A stretch of 64,000 nt of DNA from assembly GCA_036924085.1 (NCBI GenBank), contig JAVGWX010000019.1:5163641-5227640 (forward strand), in the 5' to 3' direction. The notes beneath the pieces were generated by a model that ran no database searches, was not told where the DNA came from, and was given only the letters and a program-made list of their open reading frames with translations. Origin of the DNA: Ariolimax columbianus (Eukaryota > Mollusca > Gastropoda > Stylommatophora > Arionidae). Positions 12,186 to 22,923 of the stretch are shown in pieces. Position 1 is the first letter of the stretch. Each line of letters begins with the position of its first letter. Made by a program: the position numbers and the translations under genes.

Positions 12186-12900
12186 AGTGCTCGCATCACT
12201 GAGCAGAAAACTTCTGCTGTGCAAAAACAGGGAGCTTCCCGATTTAACAGAACGCAAGAAACAGTTGACCTGTGCACCACCTGCGGGGTACAGTCATGTT
12301 CGGCTACATCTGACTACACATATCTGACTCTGCTGCCATCTTCGCTTGCGAGAGGGGACTGTTATTATTGGAATGATTAGATAAACAGTTAAACATGTAG
12401 ACATATAGTGGTAATTTCGATGGGCATCTTTACTACACATGAAGAGTAAGGCCAGCATTGGAGCTGACCTCTGAAAGGAAACCTATATCCGAGGACTTGC
12501 AGGTGTGCTTTCAGCATTAATGATTTTTACAATAATCAGATTGCTAGCCCCATGCAGACCTTTCTTTAATAGCTTTCACGATAAGCTTGAAACGACACCT
12601 TGCCTTTTTTCTTTCCACACTCGAGTGAGATAAAGTGTGTACACGTCACTTAAAATGAGATGTTAAAAAAAAGTTTTGCCCTTTTTGGTGAGGTGTGCGC
12701 CTGTCAACCACGTGCAATTTATTATAAGTTTGCTTTTTTCTTAGTCTCTCAAGAAGACAATTTGATGGTAAGGGATCTTGTTCTTGTTTGGTTAGAATAG
12801 AACATGCTTGTCTACTCAGTTGCTTGAATTACTTTGCCCTAACAAGAACTGATTCTATATAATTATAAAGCGCATGTTGTTATGAACCCAGAAACGTATG
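12186..12900. other. intergenic or terminal-intron sequence, no gene recognised
   Basis: This lies downstream of the membrane exon of the minus-strand gene and could hold its last exon. An acceptor-like ctttcag is present on the minus strand near 12475, but joining it to the membrane exon makes a stop at once. Nothing else is supported. Confidence 0.4.
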
Positions 12901-12919
12901 CTGTCAATTCCGAGGAAGA

Positions 12920-13250
12920 ATGTTTCTTTAATGGTGTGACTACAATTAGATATGGCGATACGCAGGTGTAGAAGAGACAGGTAAGTGAAGAGCAAATCTG
13001 AATATGTTTTTTTAATGGTGTGACTCTACATTTAGACATAGGGATGCGAAGGTATAGAAGAGACAGGTGAGTAGAGGGGACATTTGAAAATGTTTCATTA
13101 AATGTGTGACTCTACATTTAGACATAGCGATGCGAAGGTATAGTAGAGACAGGTGAGAAGAGGGGACATTTGAAAATGTTTCACTAATGGTGTGACTCTA
13201 CATTTCGATATAGCGATACGAAGGTATAGAAGAGACAGGTAAGAAAGAGA
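12920..13250. repeat. ~85-bp tandem repeat, four copies, with splice-like borders
   Basis: Four units end at plus-strand sites gacaggtaag or gacaggtgag and carry tttag 31 bases earlier. On the + strand each copy therefore resembles acceptor, 31-nt block, donor. The neighbouring gene lies on the other strand, so use as an exon is doubtful. Confidence 0.85.
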
Positions 13251-13296
13251 TCTGAAACTGGCAGATGCGAACCTGAGCTCTGTGATGTATGCTTAC

Positions 13297-13410
13297 ACTC
13301 ATCAATGGCAGCACGAACAACGAACATGATTGCCGTAATAAATGTGCTGGTGACAACAATGATAAACAGAATCGCATCTAGTCCTATTCCATCTTCCCGT
13401 TTCAGAGGAA
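13297..13410 (-). CDS. minus-strand receptor-like gene: transmembrane exon
   Basis: This 114-base exon has a strong pyrimidine tract and acceptor (tctcttctcaaag) and a GTAAGC donor. It begins and ends in phase 1 and encodes PLKREDGIGLDAILF then IIVVTSTFITAIMFVV then RAAIDE. The middle is a hydrophobic helix of about 22 residues, preceded by a short charged linker and followed by a basic residue, as in a type I single-pass membrane protein. It lies 2.06 kb downstream of the A-domain exon (15474-15788), which also ends in phase 1, so the two join in frame. The function is unknown. The cytoplasmic tail exon was not found. The splice sites, the hydrophobicity and the phase match are seen directly; that the exon belongs to this gene is inference. 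Confidence 0.72.
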
Positions 13411-13419
13411 CTTTGAGAA

Positions 13420-14330
13420 GAGAAACAAAAACACCGCTTATATAACATTACGAAACAATGAATCTGCAGAGCAGATATATTTATTGCTTAAGTCCGGGTC
13501 ATGAAATCTATTCTCAAACACGAAATATATTTAACTCTGCACACCTTTTTTACCAAGTTTAAAAAAATATAATTAACCCTTACACAGACACCAACTTCAA
13601 CATAAAATAAAAGCACAAATACAATTAAGGCTATACTATAGTAAGAAGCATTGTTCTTTACATAAGGCTATTCCTCACAGCCGCCATCTATCTGGCTGTT
13701 ATAAGTTTCTTGGCAAGTGTGCAGTACGGTAGGTTGCCATTACTTTCCGTACATGCAGAAGCAATCGCCCGAGAAGAAAAAAAAATCCAGTTTTTGCCAA
13801 ATTGGACACGATGAGAACCGAACCCGGTGAGTTGGGATTTTGAAAAATGAGCGAGTTTCAGCCCTAGACTGCGATAGTAAACAAATCTATACAATTCTAA
13901 GTGTAAACTCGTTTAATGTATTCATAGAAGGACCTACAGAAGAGGAACATCAAATAGTAGCAGGACATAATATACATTCAAAAACATTTTAAAAGAACAT
14001 GAAAGATAACACAACAATCTTCCTCCTTTCTCATCCGGGTTTAGGACCGGCCATGGCGGAGATATCATGTCCTACTGCATTCGCTAAATTAATTTCTATG
14101 TCCTTGCAGTTTAAGTAAACTAAGGTTTTGACTTTTTGATGTTGAAATATCTGAGCTGGGGTCTAAGATGTAGCACAGCGAATGAGCTGACAGCTGGCTG
14201 CTTTCATCAGGGTAAGCGAGCCAGAGCTGACCAAGACTCCATTCCGTATCCAATAGACGATACTATTCTAATATGATGAGAAGAATAGAGATCGCAGTGG
14301 GAAGGCAAACCAGGTACCCACAAAAGTAAG
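13420..14330 (-). other. intron of the minus-strand gene
   Basis: Non-coding AT-rich sequence between the membrane exon and the A-domain exon. A 68-codon minus ORF (13894-13688) shows no known motif. I see no other feature before the family D repeat. Confidence 0.5.
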
Positions 14331-14382
14331 CTGAAATCGGATGTGTTGGGCCGAAAGGTTCAGATATCACAGTCCTGCTGTT

Positions 14383-14590
14383 GCTATTGGTGTAGTTCAA
14401 TGTCCACAATGAGTAAGTTTATTCTATTGTGCGCCCTGAAATAAAACATTAAGGGCCGGGTTAAAGCAGCTTTCCTCACGAGTGTGCTGATGAAGGTGGA
14501 CCGAGTCCCTCCATGAGGTTGTGCTATGCTTAACTTTATCTGCGTGTCGATCACTACTATAGGGATCCCGTCGATCCACATCTCATCAGC
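14383..14590. repeat. dispersed repeat, family D, copy 2
   Basis: Matches 9990-10270 and 25855-26105 through tgtgcgccctga, gtgctgatgaaggtgga, ttgtgctatgctta and atcactacta. No ORF. Sits within the intron of the minus-strand gene. Confidence 0.6.
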
Positions 14591-14849
14591 TAGAATGCAT
14601 TGGAAACAGTCACTCTTTAGGGAACGCTACTTGGAAGAGAGTTAGTGGTCTTGGTCAGTACATTATGGCCGATCCTGACGCAGCGTCCTGGTCAGTATGC
14701 TGTGCCTAACCAGACTAACGTCTCAGTTTACCGCAGCCTCGCTGTGAACTATTACACAACGTCACTACGTCATTTTCAGGACAAACAAAGAATGAGACAA
14801 TTATACCAAGAACTCCCTGTGCCCAATTCACTACAATCCTCACGTTTCG

Positions 14850-15365
14850 GCTCTTCTATAGTAAAGTAGACGATTTCCAGTTATCTAATTTTGGTTATTT
14901 TAGATTAAAGTAGACTATTCCCAGTCATAACATCCTGGCTCTTCTAAAATACACTATTCCCGGTCATCACTTCTTGGTTCTTTTAGTGTAAAGTAGACTA
15001 TTCTTAGCTATCACATGCTGGTCTTCTAAAGTAGACTATTCCCAGTCATCATTTCTTGGTTCTTCTAGTGTAAAGTAAACTATTCTCAGTCATCACATGC
15101 TGGATCTTCTAAAGTAGACTATTAACAGTCATCACATTCTGGCTCTTCTAAAGTAGACTATTCGTAGTTATCACTTCTTGGTTCTTCTAAAGTAAACTAT
15201 TAATAGTAATCACATGCTGGCTCTTCTAAAGTAGACTATTCCCAGTCATTGCTTGCTGGCTCTTCTGAAGAAGTCTATTCTCAGTCATCACTTTTTCTTT
15301 CTTCTAAAGTAGACTATTCCCAGTCATCTCTTTTTGTTTCTTCTAAAGTAGACTATATCCAGTGA
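14850..15365. repeat. ~39-bp minisatellite
   Basis: Units are based on aaagtagactattcccagtc and atcacttcttggttcttct, about 13 imperfect copies. It ends 109 bases from the A-domain exon of the minus-strand gene, inside the intron. Confidence 0.9.
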
Positions 15366-15473
15366 GAGAGCTTAGGGCTTAGAGATTGACTTTTAGAAAA
15401 TTAGAAAATTAGATAAAATATTAACTGTTTCTTTTTCAATTGATCAAAAGTAGTCATGAAAGCAACATCATAC

Positions 15474-15788
15474 CTGCCTCTGCTATACATCTCCAAGACA
15501 CGATGTGGTCATCTTGTGAGCACAGGGACAGAGAAAACGTAATGTTCTCTTTAAACTTCCTATCGGATGTCGTTAAGGAGTATTTGGCACACGGGTAGTC
15601 GCTGGCGACCACGGAATTGTTCCTTGTGATATACGACCAGCAATTGGTGGTGAAATTAAGACAGCACAGCGTCAATTTGTTCACAACGTCAACCTGTATC
15701 GTGAACTTGCACATGTCTGAGCCCTTCGGGAGTATTATTTTATTGAATCTGGTATACAGCTCTACCACAGGGAACGTTTCATTTATAT
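15474..15788 (-). CDS. minus-strand receptor-like gene: cysteine-rich A-domain exon
   Basis: A 315-base exon bounded by acceptor ttgatcacag and donor G|GTATGA, phase 1 at both ends, coding for 105 residues. It has seven cysteines at positions 27, 42, 43, 50, 67, 90 and 101, with a CC pair (LTLCCLNFTT), a YPCA motif and a final WRC. Possible N-glycosylation sites are NETF, NFTT, NNSV and NITF. The plus-strand exon 61622-61906 has the same cysteine order and almost the same spacing. A symmetric 1-1 exon is the classic architecture of an extracellular domain module such as an Ig fold, but I do not recognise the family. Upstream it joins B2 (20703-20904, ends in phase 1) and downstream the membrane exon. 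The role is inferred to be extracellular recognition or adhesion. Confidence 0.75.
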
Positions 15789-17115
15789 CTGTGATCAAAA
15801 GAATACACATGAATGATAATAAAGTAGTATGCAAGATTGCAGATATATAGATACGGTAAAGTCACCGCATCGGTAATGGATATGAGTTATAGCTATCTAT
15901 GTTTGACTTATAACCTTCAGCACTGCAGTGACTTCGCTTAATTTTTTTGTATATGCCATTGTAAACAAGGCGATTATAGTATGGATTAGTCAGTTCCTAT
16001 ATCAGATACTGCAGCTGGGCATTAAGTCTTATAGAGGTCAGAGGTTTGGTTATACGGGGTGTCCAATTCTTCCCTGGCTCCCATGTCTTCTCTAACACTA
16101 GTTAGTTAGTTAGATTAGCCTCATTTCAATCACACGCGACGCGGGTTTGTAGGCGGTAACAAGTCTACCCGTCTACCATCCCACCTGTGGGTACATTGCA
16201 TAACTAACGTCCAGTTACGTATGTTTACCTTACTTCACCTGCGCGCTTTGAGACAAAAACGTACGTGGTTCATTTTGGTTACTTAAATTCTGGCTGGACT
16301 CAGTTCAGCTGCACTGACTCGTCACTTAAATACAAAGAAAAAGAAAGAAAAATGGTTGTTTAAGCTCTTCATAGCTTCCTCACAATTCTGCTAAATGTTA
16401 AAACATGTCTAATCTCCTTCTATGTATTGTCTCTGCAACTAAGATCTGTTACATTGGCAGTGAACGGTCAAGTTGCTGCACAGAAGTGTGATGTTAAAGA
16501 CCTGGCAGTTGATGTCCTCTCAAAAATAAATATTTAGAACTGGAATAAAGGTGAACCGAGAAGAAGACGCGTATTGGCAACACGATGGGTTGCATTTTGT
16601 CCAGCCCTTAGAAGTAATTAATATTTTTGAGTCACCATAATTAGAATAGAGCAGTTCACATGCCAATCTAAGTTGCTGACACATCCATCAATTGCCTAAC
16701 AATATATTAAAAACTACATCTTTATGAATACAAACTTTGTGACTGCGTCCCAAGAAAGTACATCAACTGATTAAGAATGCAATAGCGACAATTCAATATC
16801 CCTACTGTCCAAGGTTCTGCAATATCCAAATAGATCATTTCAGTCCCATTGTCGCCAACAAACAGTAACGGTGTTTTTCAGCGGAATGATCCACATTTTT
16901 TGGAATAATATCAAGAGCAACAACTTTGTTTGGCTTTGCGCAACGAATCTTTCGTGATCATCTTGAGTCACGTGAAGATCTCAAGGTCACAGCCTCGTTC
17001 AGGACCCATGGCCACGCCGCAAAAAGAAGCATAACACTTGATTTTACATATGCTAATGTAGTAACGTTCCCTATTTCGCAGTGAATGCCACCATATATAA
17101 TATGATATGCGTTTG
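15789..17115. other. intron of the minus-strand gene
   Basis: AT-rich, with no convincing ORF, RNA gene or tandem repeat. It separates the A exon from the transposon cluster at 17119-19500. Confidence 0.5.
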
Positions 17116-17118
17116 GGG

Positions 17119-17400
17119 ATTCCGTGGCGAAGTGGTTAGGCCGTCGACCTCGTGATCAGGTGGTGTGTGTTTGACTCCGGACTCCGCCGTCTTTTACGGG
17201 TGCTTGATGCGGAGTCACCTGCATCTCGTAGTCGCCCCATAGTCGTCTTGTCCGTGACTTGCCACTGGGGTCGGGCGGCACGAGACGAGAGCGTGAGGAT
17301 AATAAGTAACGCAGTTAATCCTTACTAAAAATAGCGCTAGCAAAATAAATGATGAGATCATCGTCTTCAATGGACGGCGGTCTTTGCCTTTGCCATGCCT
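17119..17400 (+). mobile_element. tRNA-like SINE, family A, copy 1
   Basis: The head reads ccgtggcgaagtggttaggc (box A-like), followed about 40 bases on by gtttgactccg (box B-like). The body carries gatgcggagtc and the tail aaaaatagcgctagcaaaat. The sequence is very close to 34983-35253, where a clear target-site duplication is present. Here the flanks (atgcgtttgg and atgcctttgg) may be a decayed duplication. Confidence 0.8.
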
Positions 17401-17762
17401 TTGGAAAAGGTCTCCATCATTTAGTGTATTTCTGTAAAATCTAAGGTTTGATTAACATTGTTTTGTGCTTTGCAACATTATAGGACAAAAACGGCACTAC
17501 GCAAAAACCTGCGTTTCTTGTAAATTCATTCAACAAGAAATCTTAAGGTCGTAAGAAATATAATACTGCTTGCAAAGAATGACAATTGTAAGTATAATCG
17601 TTTTTGAGGAACTCAGTTTTTGAGAGTTAGAATGGAGTCCTTATCATAAAGAAGATATAAACATGCTGGAAAGGATATAAAAAAGAGCGACAAAGCTGAT
17701 ATTGCGATTTCAGAATTACAGTATTGGGAAAGACTAGAAAAAACGACCTATAGTGTTTCAAT

Positions 17763-18011
17763 TTTTTTTTTTTTTTGCGTTCGCCTTATTTCTCTAATCC
17801 CCAAGGCGGTGTGCGTTGCACTGTGGTTTTTATTTTGCGCATGTCGGCTCAGTGCAACCGAGTTCAGCATACATTTTATGTAAGGGTCTGCTTCCTCCTG
17901 CATTTTCTAAGGGTTTGCTTCCCCGGGGTAACGGCCGGTGCTGTGATGGGGATCGAACCCAGCACATTCTGGTTGTGAGCCGTGTCACTTAATCACTAGC
18001 CCACGCCGTCA
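17763..18011 (-). mobile_element. tRNA-like SINE, family B, copy 2
   Basis: Inserted into the LINE fragment. The T-run at 17763-17776 is the A tail seen from the other strand. The minus-strand head carries GCGTGGGCTAGTGATTAAG (box A-like) and GGGTTCGATCCCC (box B-like, a near-perfect Pol III box). The flanks atagtgttt and acagtgttt look like a target-site duplication. Confidence 0.82.
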
Positions 18012-18306
18012 CCAGTGCCGAGATCCGACAGTGTTTATAAAAAAGATACGAATTCGAGGGAACTGAGTACATGTTTATAAGATAACCAAACGGAAAGGAT
18101 ACATTAGACTGTTAAGCGTTTAAAAAAAACAACAACCGCCTACGAGAACAAGAGGCATATTTACAAATTAACTAAAGAAAGGTATAGATTAGGTATTAGG
18201 AAATATTTTTTTAGTGAGAGAGGGGTGAATGCTTGGAATGCTTTGGCATAGGAAGTAGTGGAGTAAAGGACAATTAATGTACTGAAGAATAGAATTGATA
18301 CGCATA

Positions 18307-19396
18307 CAAGGGGCTTGTCATAAGTTTTTACCCTGACTATGAAGGTTTATATGGAGAAAGTTTAAATTTGGCACATATGAAGCTCATTCAACTTTTACTG
18401 AACTTGAGAAGTATGAATTTCCCTTCATCACGGGTTTACCCGGTATGGTGCATGGCGCAACACACCTTATTAACCGAATCTGCAACTCTAAAATGCTGCA
18501 AGAGTGATGAAAATCATTGACCAGGATAGGAAAATGACAGTTGCAAAAATATCTAGGTCAGCAAAACTGAATGAAAGTACACTTTTCAGAATTTTACACA
18601 ACAGGCTGAACATGAGAAAAGTGTATATCCGTTGGGTCCCGCGTCTGCTGACATGTGAACAGAAACAAACCAGGGTTGATTGCTGTGGCCAGTTACTCAA
18701 AATGTGTCGGTCGAAAAACATGTTGTCGACCATGGTGACAGTAGATGAGACTTGGGTTCACTATTATGACCCAGAATCCAAAATTTTCAGCATGCAGTGG
18801 AAAACCCCGACCTCACCAACACATGTCCAGCCAAGAGCACAGAAATCTGCAAGAAAAATAATGCTGACTGTTTTTGGGACGTCAAAGGTGTCGTATTGAA
18901 AGATTACCTGCCTCATGGCAACACGATTAATGGGCAATATTATGCAAATCTCCTTACCAAACTAAGAAAGACTGTGACCAGAAAACGATAGATAGCGCGC
19001 ACTCAAATTCTACCTTTGCTACAAGACAACGCGCGCTCCCAGAAAGCAAGGCTTGTGCTGCAAACAGCCAACGATTTGAATACTGCAATTCTTCCACTCC
19101 CATCATATTCTCCAGATTTAGCTCCATCAGACTTTTTTATTTTCCCAAAACTTAAAAAACAGCTGAAAGGAAATCATGTTCACAGTCAAAAGACGTCATA
19201 CTGTATTGCGATAACTGGTTTAGTCCAAATAATAGGTTATTTTATTCTGAAGGTCTTTTGAAAGTCACGCATAGATTGCAGAAATGTATAAATTCAGGTG
19301 GTGGCTACATTGAGAAGGAATAAGGACTATGCTAAATTTCAACTTTCCACTCCTACTCCTTCATGGTCAGGGTAACGACTTATGACACGCCCCTTG
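18307..19396 (+). mobile_element. mariner-like transposon (D,D34D), internally deleted
   Basis: Inverted termini of about 31 bp (caaggggcttgtcataag and its partner caaggggcgtgtcataag) are flanked by TA at 18305-18306 and 19397-19398. The transposase survives in two frames: 18504-18899 holds VDETWVHYYDPESK (first catalytic Asp) and 19016-19261 holds LLQDNARSQKARL (second Asp) and YSPDLAPSDFFIFPK (third Asp). The N-terminal DNA-binding part, present in the copy at 51970-53288, is missing. A stop splits the catalytic region near 18990. It is non-functional. Confidence 0.93.
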
Positions 19397-19619
19397 TAGT
19401 TTTCAGAGCAAGAAAATGGTAATGAAACTGGTTGAATACAGACTGAGGAGTCTTATAAAGCAGTATTATAACGTTGTTAAGTGTAAGTTATGGTCTTTGC
19501 AGAACGGCGCTACCAGAACATCCCGTCTGAAAGAAACTCGATCACTTGTCAAATTTCTAGCCTGCTCTGGGATCAAGCCCAAGCATTCCTCGACATCTTA
19601 GTCCCATCGCCTTCTTGAT

Positions 19620-19866
19620 TTGCCTATCTTGCCCGGCACCATACCTTTCATTAGCGTCATCACCAGACCGTTGTGTCTTTTGAATTTATTAACCATTCCT
19701 CCTCTATGTCCAACTTGACGAATGTCTGTATTCTTCTTTTTTCAGTCCACGGTATTGGGAACACCTTTTTATAACATTTAGAATAGAAGGACTGGGTTGT
19801 CTTTCTTGAGGTTTTCCATGTGTCACAGCAGCATGCTAAAACGAAAAAAAAAGCACAGGTTTTCAA
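19620..19866 (-). pseudogene. short retrotransposon fragment
   Basis: The minus strand reads CDTWKTSRKTTQSFYSKCY and PWTEKRR, matching the fragment at 5030-5815. It is a small C-terminal remnant with no catalytic motif. Confidence 0.55.
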
Positions 19867-20052
19867 AATTTTTATTCTTGGTCATTTTCTGGTATTCCGG
19901 CATAGATTTCTCAGGTTTTGTTTTAATAAAGCATGTCATTATTCTGAAACAGCCAATTTGGAAAATAAAATATTCCACTAGTGGACAATGGCGTCCAGGT
20001 TGAAGAGCACTGGAATAGACGGCCCGATGACAACTTTATAAAACGAAATTAT

Positions 20053-20702
20053 AGCGGACCATAAATCTGCCTGCAGTTCCTTACCATAAATTTTCCTGCA
20101 GTATCTTTAGCATAAATCTGCCTGCAGTTCCTTACCATAAATTTGCCTGCAGTATCCTTACCATAAATCTGCCTGCAGTATCCTTACCATAAATCTGTCT
20201 GCAGTATCCTTACCATAAATCTGCCTGCAGTATCCTTACCATAAATCTGCCTGCAATTCCTTACAATACATTTGCCTGCAGTATCCTTACCATAAATCTG
20301 CCTGCAGTATCCTTACCATAAATCTGCCTGCAGTTCCATACCATAAATCTGCCTGCAGTATTCTTACCATAAATCTGTCTGCAGTATCCTTACCATAAAT
20401 CTGCCTACAGTATCCTTACCATAAATCTGCCTGCAGTTCCTTACCATAAATGTGCCTGCAGTATCCTTACCATGAATCTGCCTGCAGTATCCTTACCATA
20501 AATCTGCCTACAGTATCCTTACCATAAATCTGCCTGCAGTTCCTTACCATAAATGTGCCTGCAGTATCCTTACCATAAATCTGTCTGCAGTATCCTTACC
20601 ATAAATCTGCCTGCAGTATCCTTACCATAAATCTGCCTGCAGTTCTTTACCATAAATTTGCCTGCAGTATCCTTACCATAAATCTGCCTGCAGTATCCTT
20701 AC
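20053..20702. repeat. 26-bp minisatellite, ~25 copies, carrying copies of a splice donor
   Basis: The plus-strand unit is ataaatctgcctgcagtatc plus cttacc. On the minus strand every unit begins GGTAAGGATACTGCAGG, identical to the sequence across the donor of the B2 exon (TTTTCG|GTAAGGATACTGC). The array starts at that exon border and fills the first 650 bases of the intron. Confidence 0.95.
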
Positions 20703-20904
20703 CGAAAACCTGCCTGAGTTTTATTCCGCCACTGATTACATTGTTAGCAGAGCCACGCTGGAACCACTGCAGTCTGGCATACGCAAGACTAAATCTAGAT
20801 ATGACTGTGAGGTTGGCTGTTACTTGAAATACACCGCTACGACCGCTCGTGCTGTAACAGTCTGGACTTGTTCTCTTCACCGACGGTAAAGCTATTGAGC
20901 AAAG
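20703..20904 (-). CDS. minus-strand receptor-like gene: B2 exon (second half of B domain)
   Basis: The 202-base exon starts after a strong acceptor (gttgatctcctctgcag) in phase 0 and ends in phase 1 at G|GTAAGG. It encodes 67 residues starting LCSIALPSVKRTS, then DCYSTSGRSG, NLTVISRF and LQWFQRGSANNVIS, ending RQVF. The plus-strand exon 50153-50357 aligns nearly without gaps: first-position C, [GD]CY, N-[IL]-T, a Trp at 47/48, N-[IV]-I. Both have the same 0-1 phases and almost the same length (202 and 205 bases). It joins B1 (24114-24298, ends phase 0) upstream and A (15474-15788) downstream. NLT is a likely N-glycosylation site. The fold is probably beta-rich; the family is unknown to me. 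Confidence 0.72.
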
Positions 20905-20989
20905 CTGCAGAGGAGATCAACAGAATAGCATTATTGTCTAAAATGTAATATACTGTAGCCTTTGCAGTCTTTCCGTTTTCACATTTTTG

Positions 20990-21300
20990 TCTATTTGTAC
21001 TTTCAAAATATATATGTGTCCTATTATTTCACTCCAGCGAGAAATACAGGCCTTGATTATGAGATCTTTCCGAAAACTTCTAAACGTCAAAGACCCAGTT
21101 ACAAATGAGGAAATACGAGAGAGAATTACAGCAGCAATAGGGCCTTTTGAAGACCTCTTGGTAACTGTCAAAAGAAGGAAACTCGCTTGGTGCGGGCACA
21201 TTTCGAGATCCAGTGGTCTTACAAATACAATCCTGCATGTAAATGTGCAAGGCAGAAGGCGAATAGGTTGTCCTAAAAATAGGTGGAAGGGCAATATCAG
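20990..21300 (+). pseudogene. RTE/I-type retrotransposon C-terminal fragment
   Basis: The frame reads FRKLLNVKDPVTNEEIRERI then GPFEDLLVTVKRRKLAWCGH and SRSSGL, the conserved C-terminal signature shared with 24895-25400 and 46445-46997. It is cut at its 3' side where a 31-bp minisatellite begins inside the frame. Confidence 0.8.
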
Positions 21301-22440
21301 GAATCCTGTTGAGGATCTCAGTCAATATCAGGAATCCTGTTGAGGATCTCAGTCAATATCAGGAATCCTGTTGAGGATCTCAGAGTGAATATCAGGAATC
21401 CTGTTAAGGATCTCAGTCAATATCAGGAATCCTGTTGAGGATCTCAGTCAATAGGAATTCTGTTGAGGATCTCAGTCAATATCAGGAATCCTGTTGATGA
21501 TCTCAGAGTCAATATCAGGAATCCTGTTGAGGATCTCAGAGTCAATATCAGGAATCCTGTTGAGGATCTCAGTCAATATCAGGAATCCTGTTGAGGATCT
21601 CAGAGTGAATATCAGGAATCCTGTTAAGGATCTCAGTCAATATCAGGAATCCTGTTGAGGATCTCAGTCAATATCAGGAATTCTGTTGAGGATCTCAGTC
21701 AATATCAGGAATCCTGTTGATGATCTCAGAGTCAATATCAGGAATCCTGTTGAGGATCTCAGTCAATATCAGGAATCCTGTTGAGGATCTCAGTCAATAT
21801 CAGGAATCCTGTTGAGGATCTCAGTCAATATCAGGAATCCTGTTGAGGATCTCAGAGTCAATATCAGGAATCCTGTTAAGGATCTCAGTCAATATCAGGA
21901 ATCCTGTTAAGGATCTCAGTCAATATCAGGAATCCTGTTGAGGATCTCAGAGTCAATATCAGGAATCCTGTTGAGGATCTCAGTCAATATCAGGAATCCT
22001 GTTGAGGATCTCAGAGTGAATATCAGGAATCCCTTGAGGATCTCAGTCAATATCAGGAATCCTGTTGAGGATCTCAGTCAATATCAGGAATTCTGTTGAG
22101 GATCTCAGTCAATATCAGGAATCCTGTTGATGATCTCAGTCAATATCAGGAATCCTGTTGAGGATCTCAGTCAATATTATAAATCCGGTTGAGAATCTCA
22201 GAGTGAATATCAGCTATTATGTTGAGAATCTCAGAGTGAATATCAGCTGTCATGTTGAGAATCTGTCAGTGTCAGGAATCCTGTTGAGAATCTCAGTCAA
22301 TATCAGGAATCCTGTCGAGAATCTCAGAGTGAATATCAGCTATCATGTTGAGGATCTCAGAGTGAATATCAGCTATCATGTTGAGGATATCAGTTAATAT
22401 CAAGAATCCTGTGGAGGATTTCAGTCAATATTCGCTTCTC
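21296..22440. repeat. 31/34-bp minisatellite, about 36 copies
   Basis: The unit is caatatcaggaatcctgttg plus aggatctcagt; a variant inserts aga to give cagagtcaat. The right end (22170-22440) is diverged (gttgagaatctcagagtgaa). It abuts the LINE fragment on the left. Confidence 0.95.
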
Positions 22441-22572
22441 TGCCAATGTAGGTAAAGCTACCAGCTGCATGTAGATGTTGGCCCTGTCAATTGATGTTTG
22501 TTTTGTGGTAGGCTCACAGGGAGCAGGTAGAAACGTTACCTCCATTTCCATTGAATTGATGGCCGGGCTAAC

Positions 22573-22923
22573 GAGTGGTTCACTGGGGTCTTTGTGTTTG
22601 ACAAGGGAAAGAATAGCACCACGACCCAACAGAGAGCATGTCGTAAGAGGCGATTAACTGTGCGGCATATGATAACACCGGACATTATTAAGTGGTTTGT
22701 TCAGAGTGGCATAGATGGCACCTAACAGGCTGTGGGTCTACTTTGCTTTAGTGTTAGAGTCTTTTATGATGAATTCGTACATCGGTTAACAACTCTTTGC
22801 GGCCATTGCCCAATACGCTGCTCGATCCTGGTTAAGTATGCAGGAAATCCTCAGCCAGTTTGCGTTAGAGCTGGGATCTGCAGAAGGGCATCCACCCATG
22901 TAGACTTAGACGAAAGCTAAAAC
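22573..22923. repeat. dispersed ~350-bp repeat, family C, copy 2
   Basis: Matches 1489-1838 and 29813-30180: gtctttgtgtttgacaaggg, agagagcatgtcgtaagagg and ctgtgggtctactttgc (shared with copy 3). Non-coding. It lies in the intron between B1 and B2. Confidence 0.75.

Larger units (their letters stand above)
17625..19488 (+). mobile_element. CR1-like LINE 3' fragment, split by two insertions
   Basis: Three blocks (17625-17762, 18012-18306, 19397-19488) read continuously as the 3' end of the same LINE seen at 57715-60738. They match its VWSPYHRGDIN region, then KYFFSQRVVSAWNAL, then the 3' UTR ending in gttgttaagtgtaagttat. A SINE and a mariner lie between the blocks, so the LINE is the oldest of the three. 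It sits in the intron between B2 and A of the minus-strand gene. Confidence 0.85.

Noticed and set aside
11621..12202. 193-codon ORF, Ser/Leu/Cys-rich
   Set aside because: The 51-bp repeat is open in several frames on both strands; the ORF follows the array limits exactly.
12430..12475. Cytoplasmic-tail exon for the minus-strand gene
   Set aside because: Joining the membrane exon (ending in T) to this acceptor makes TAG immediately.
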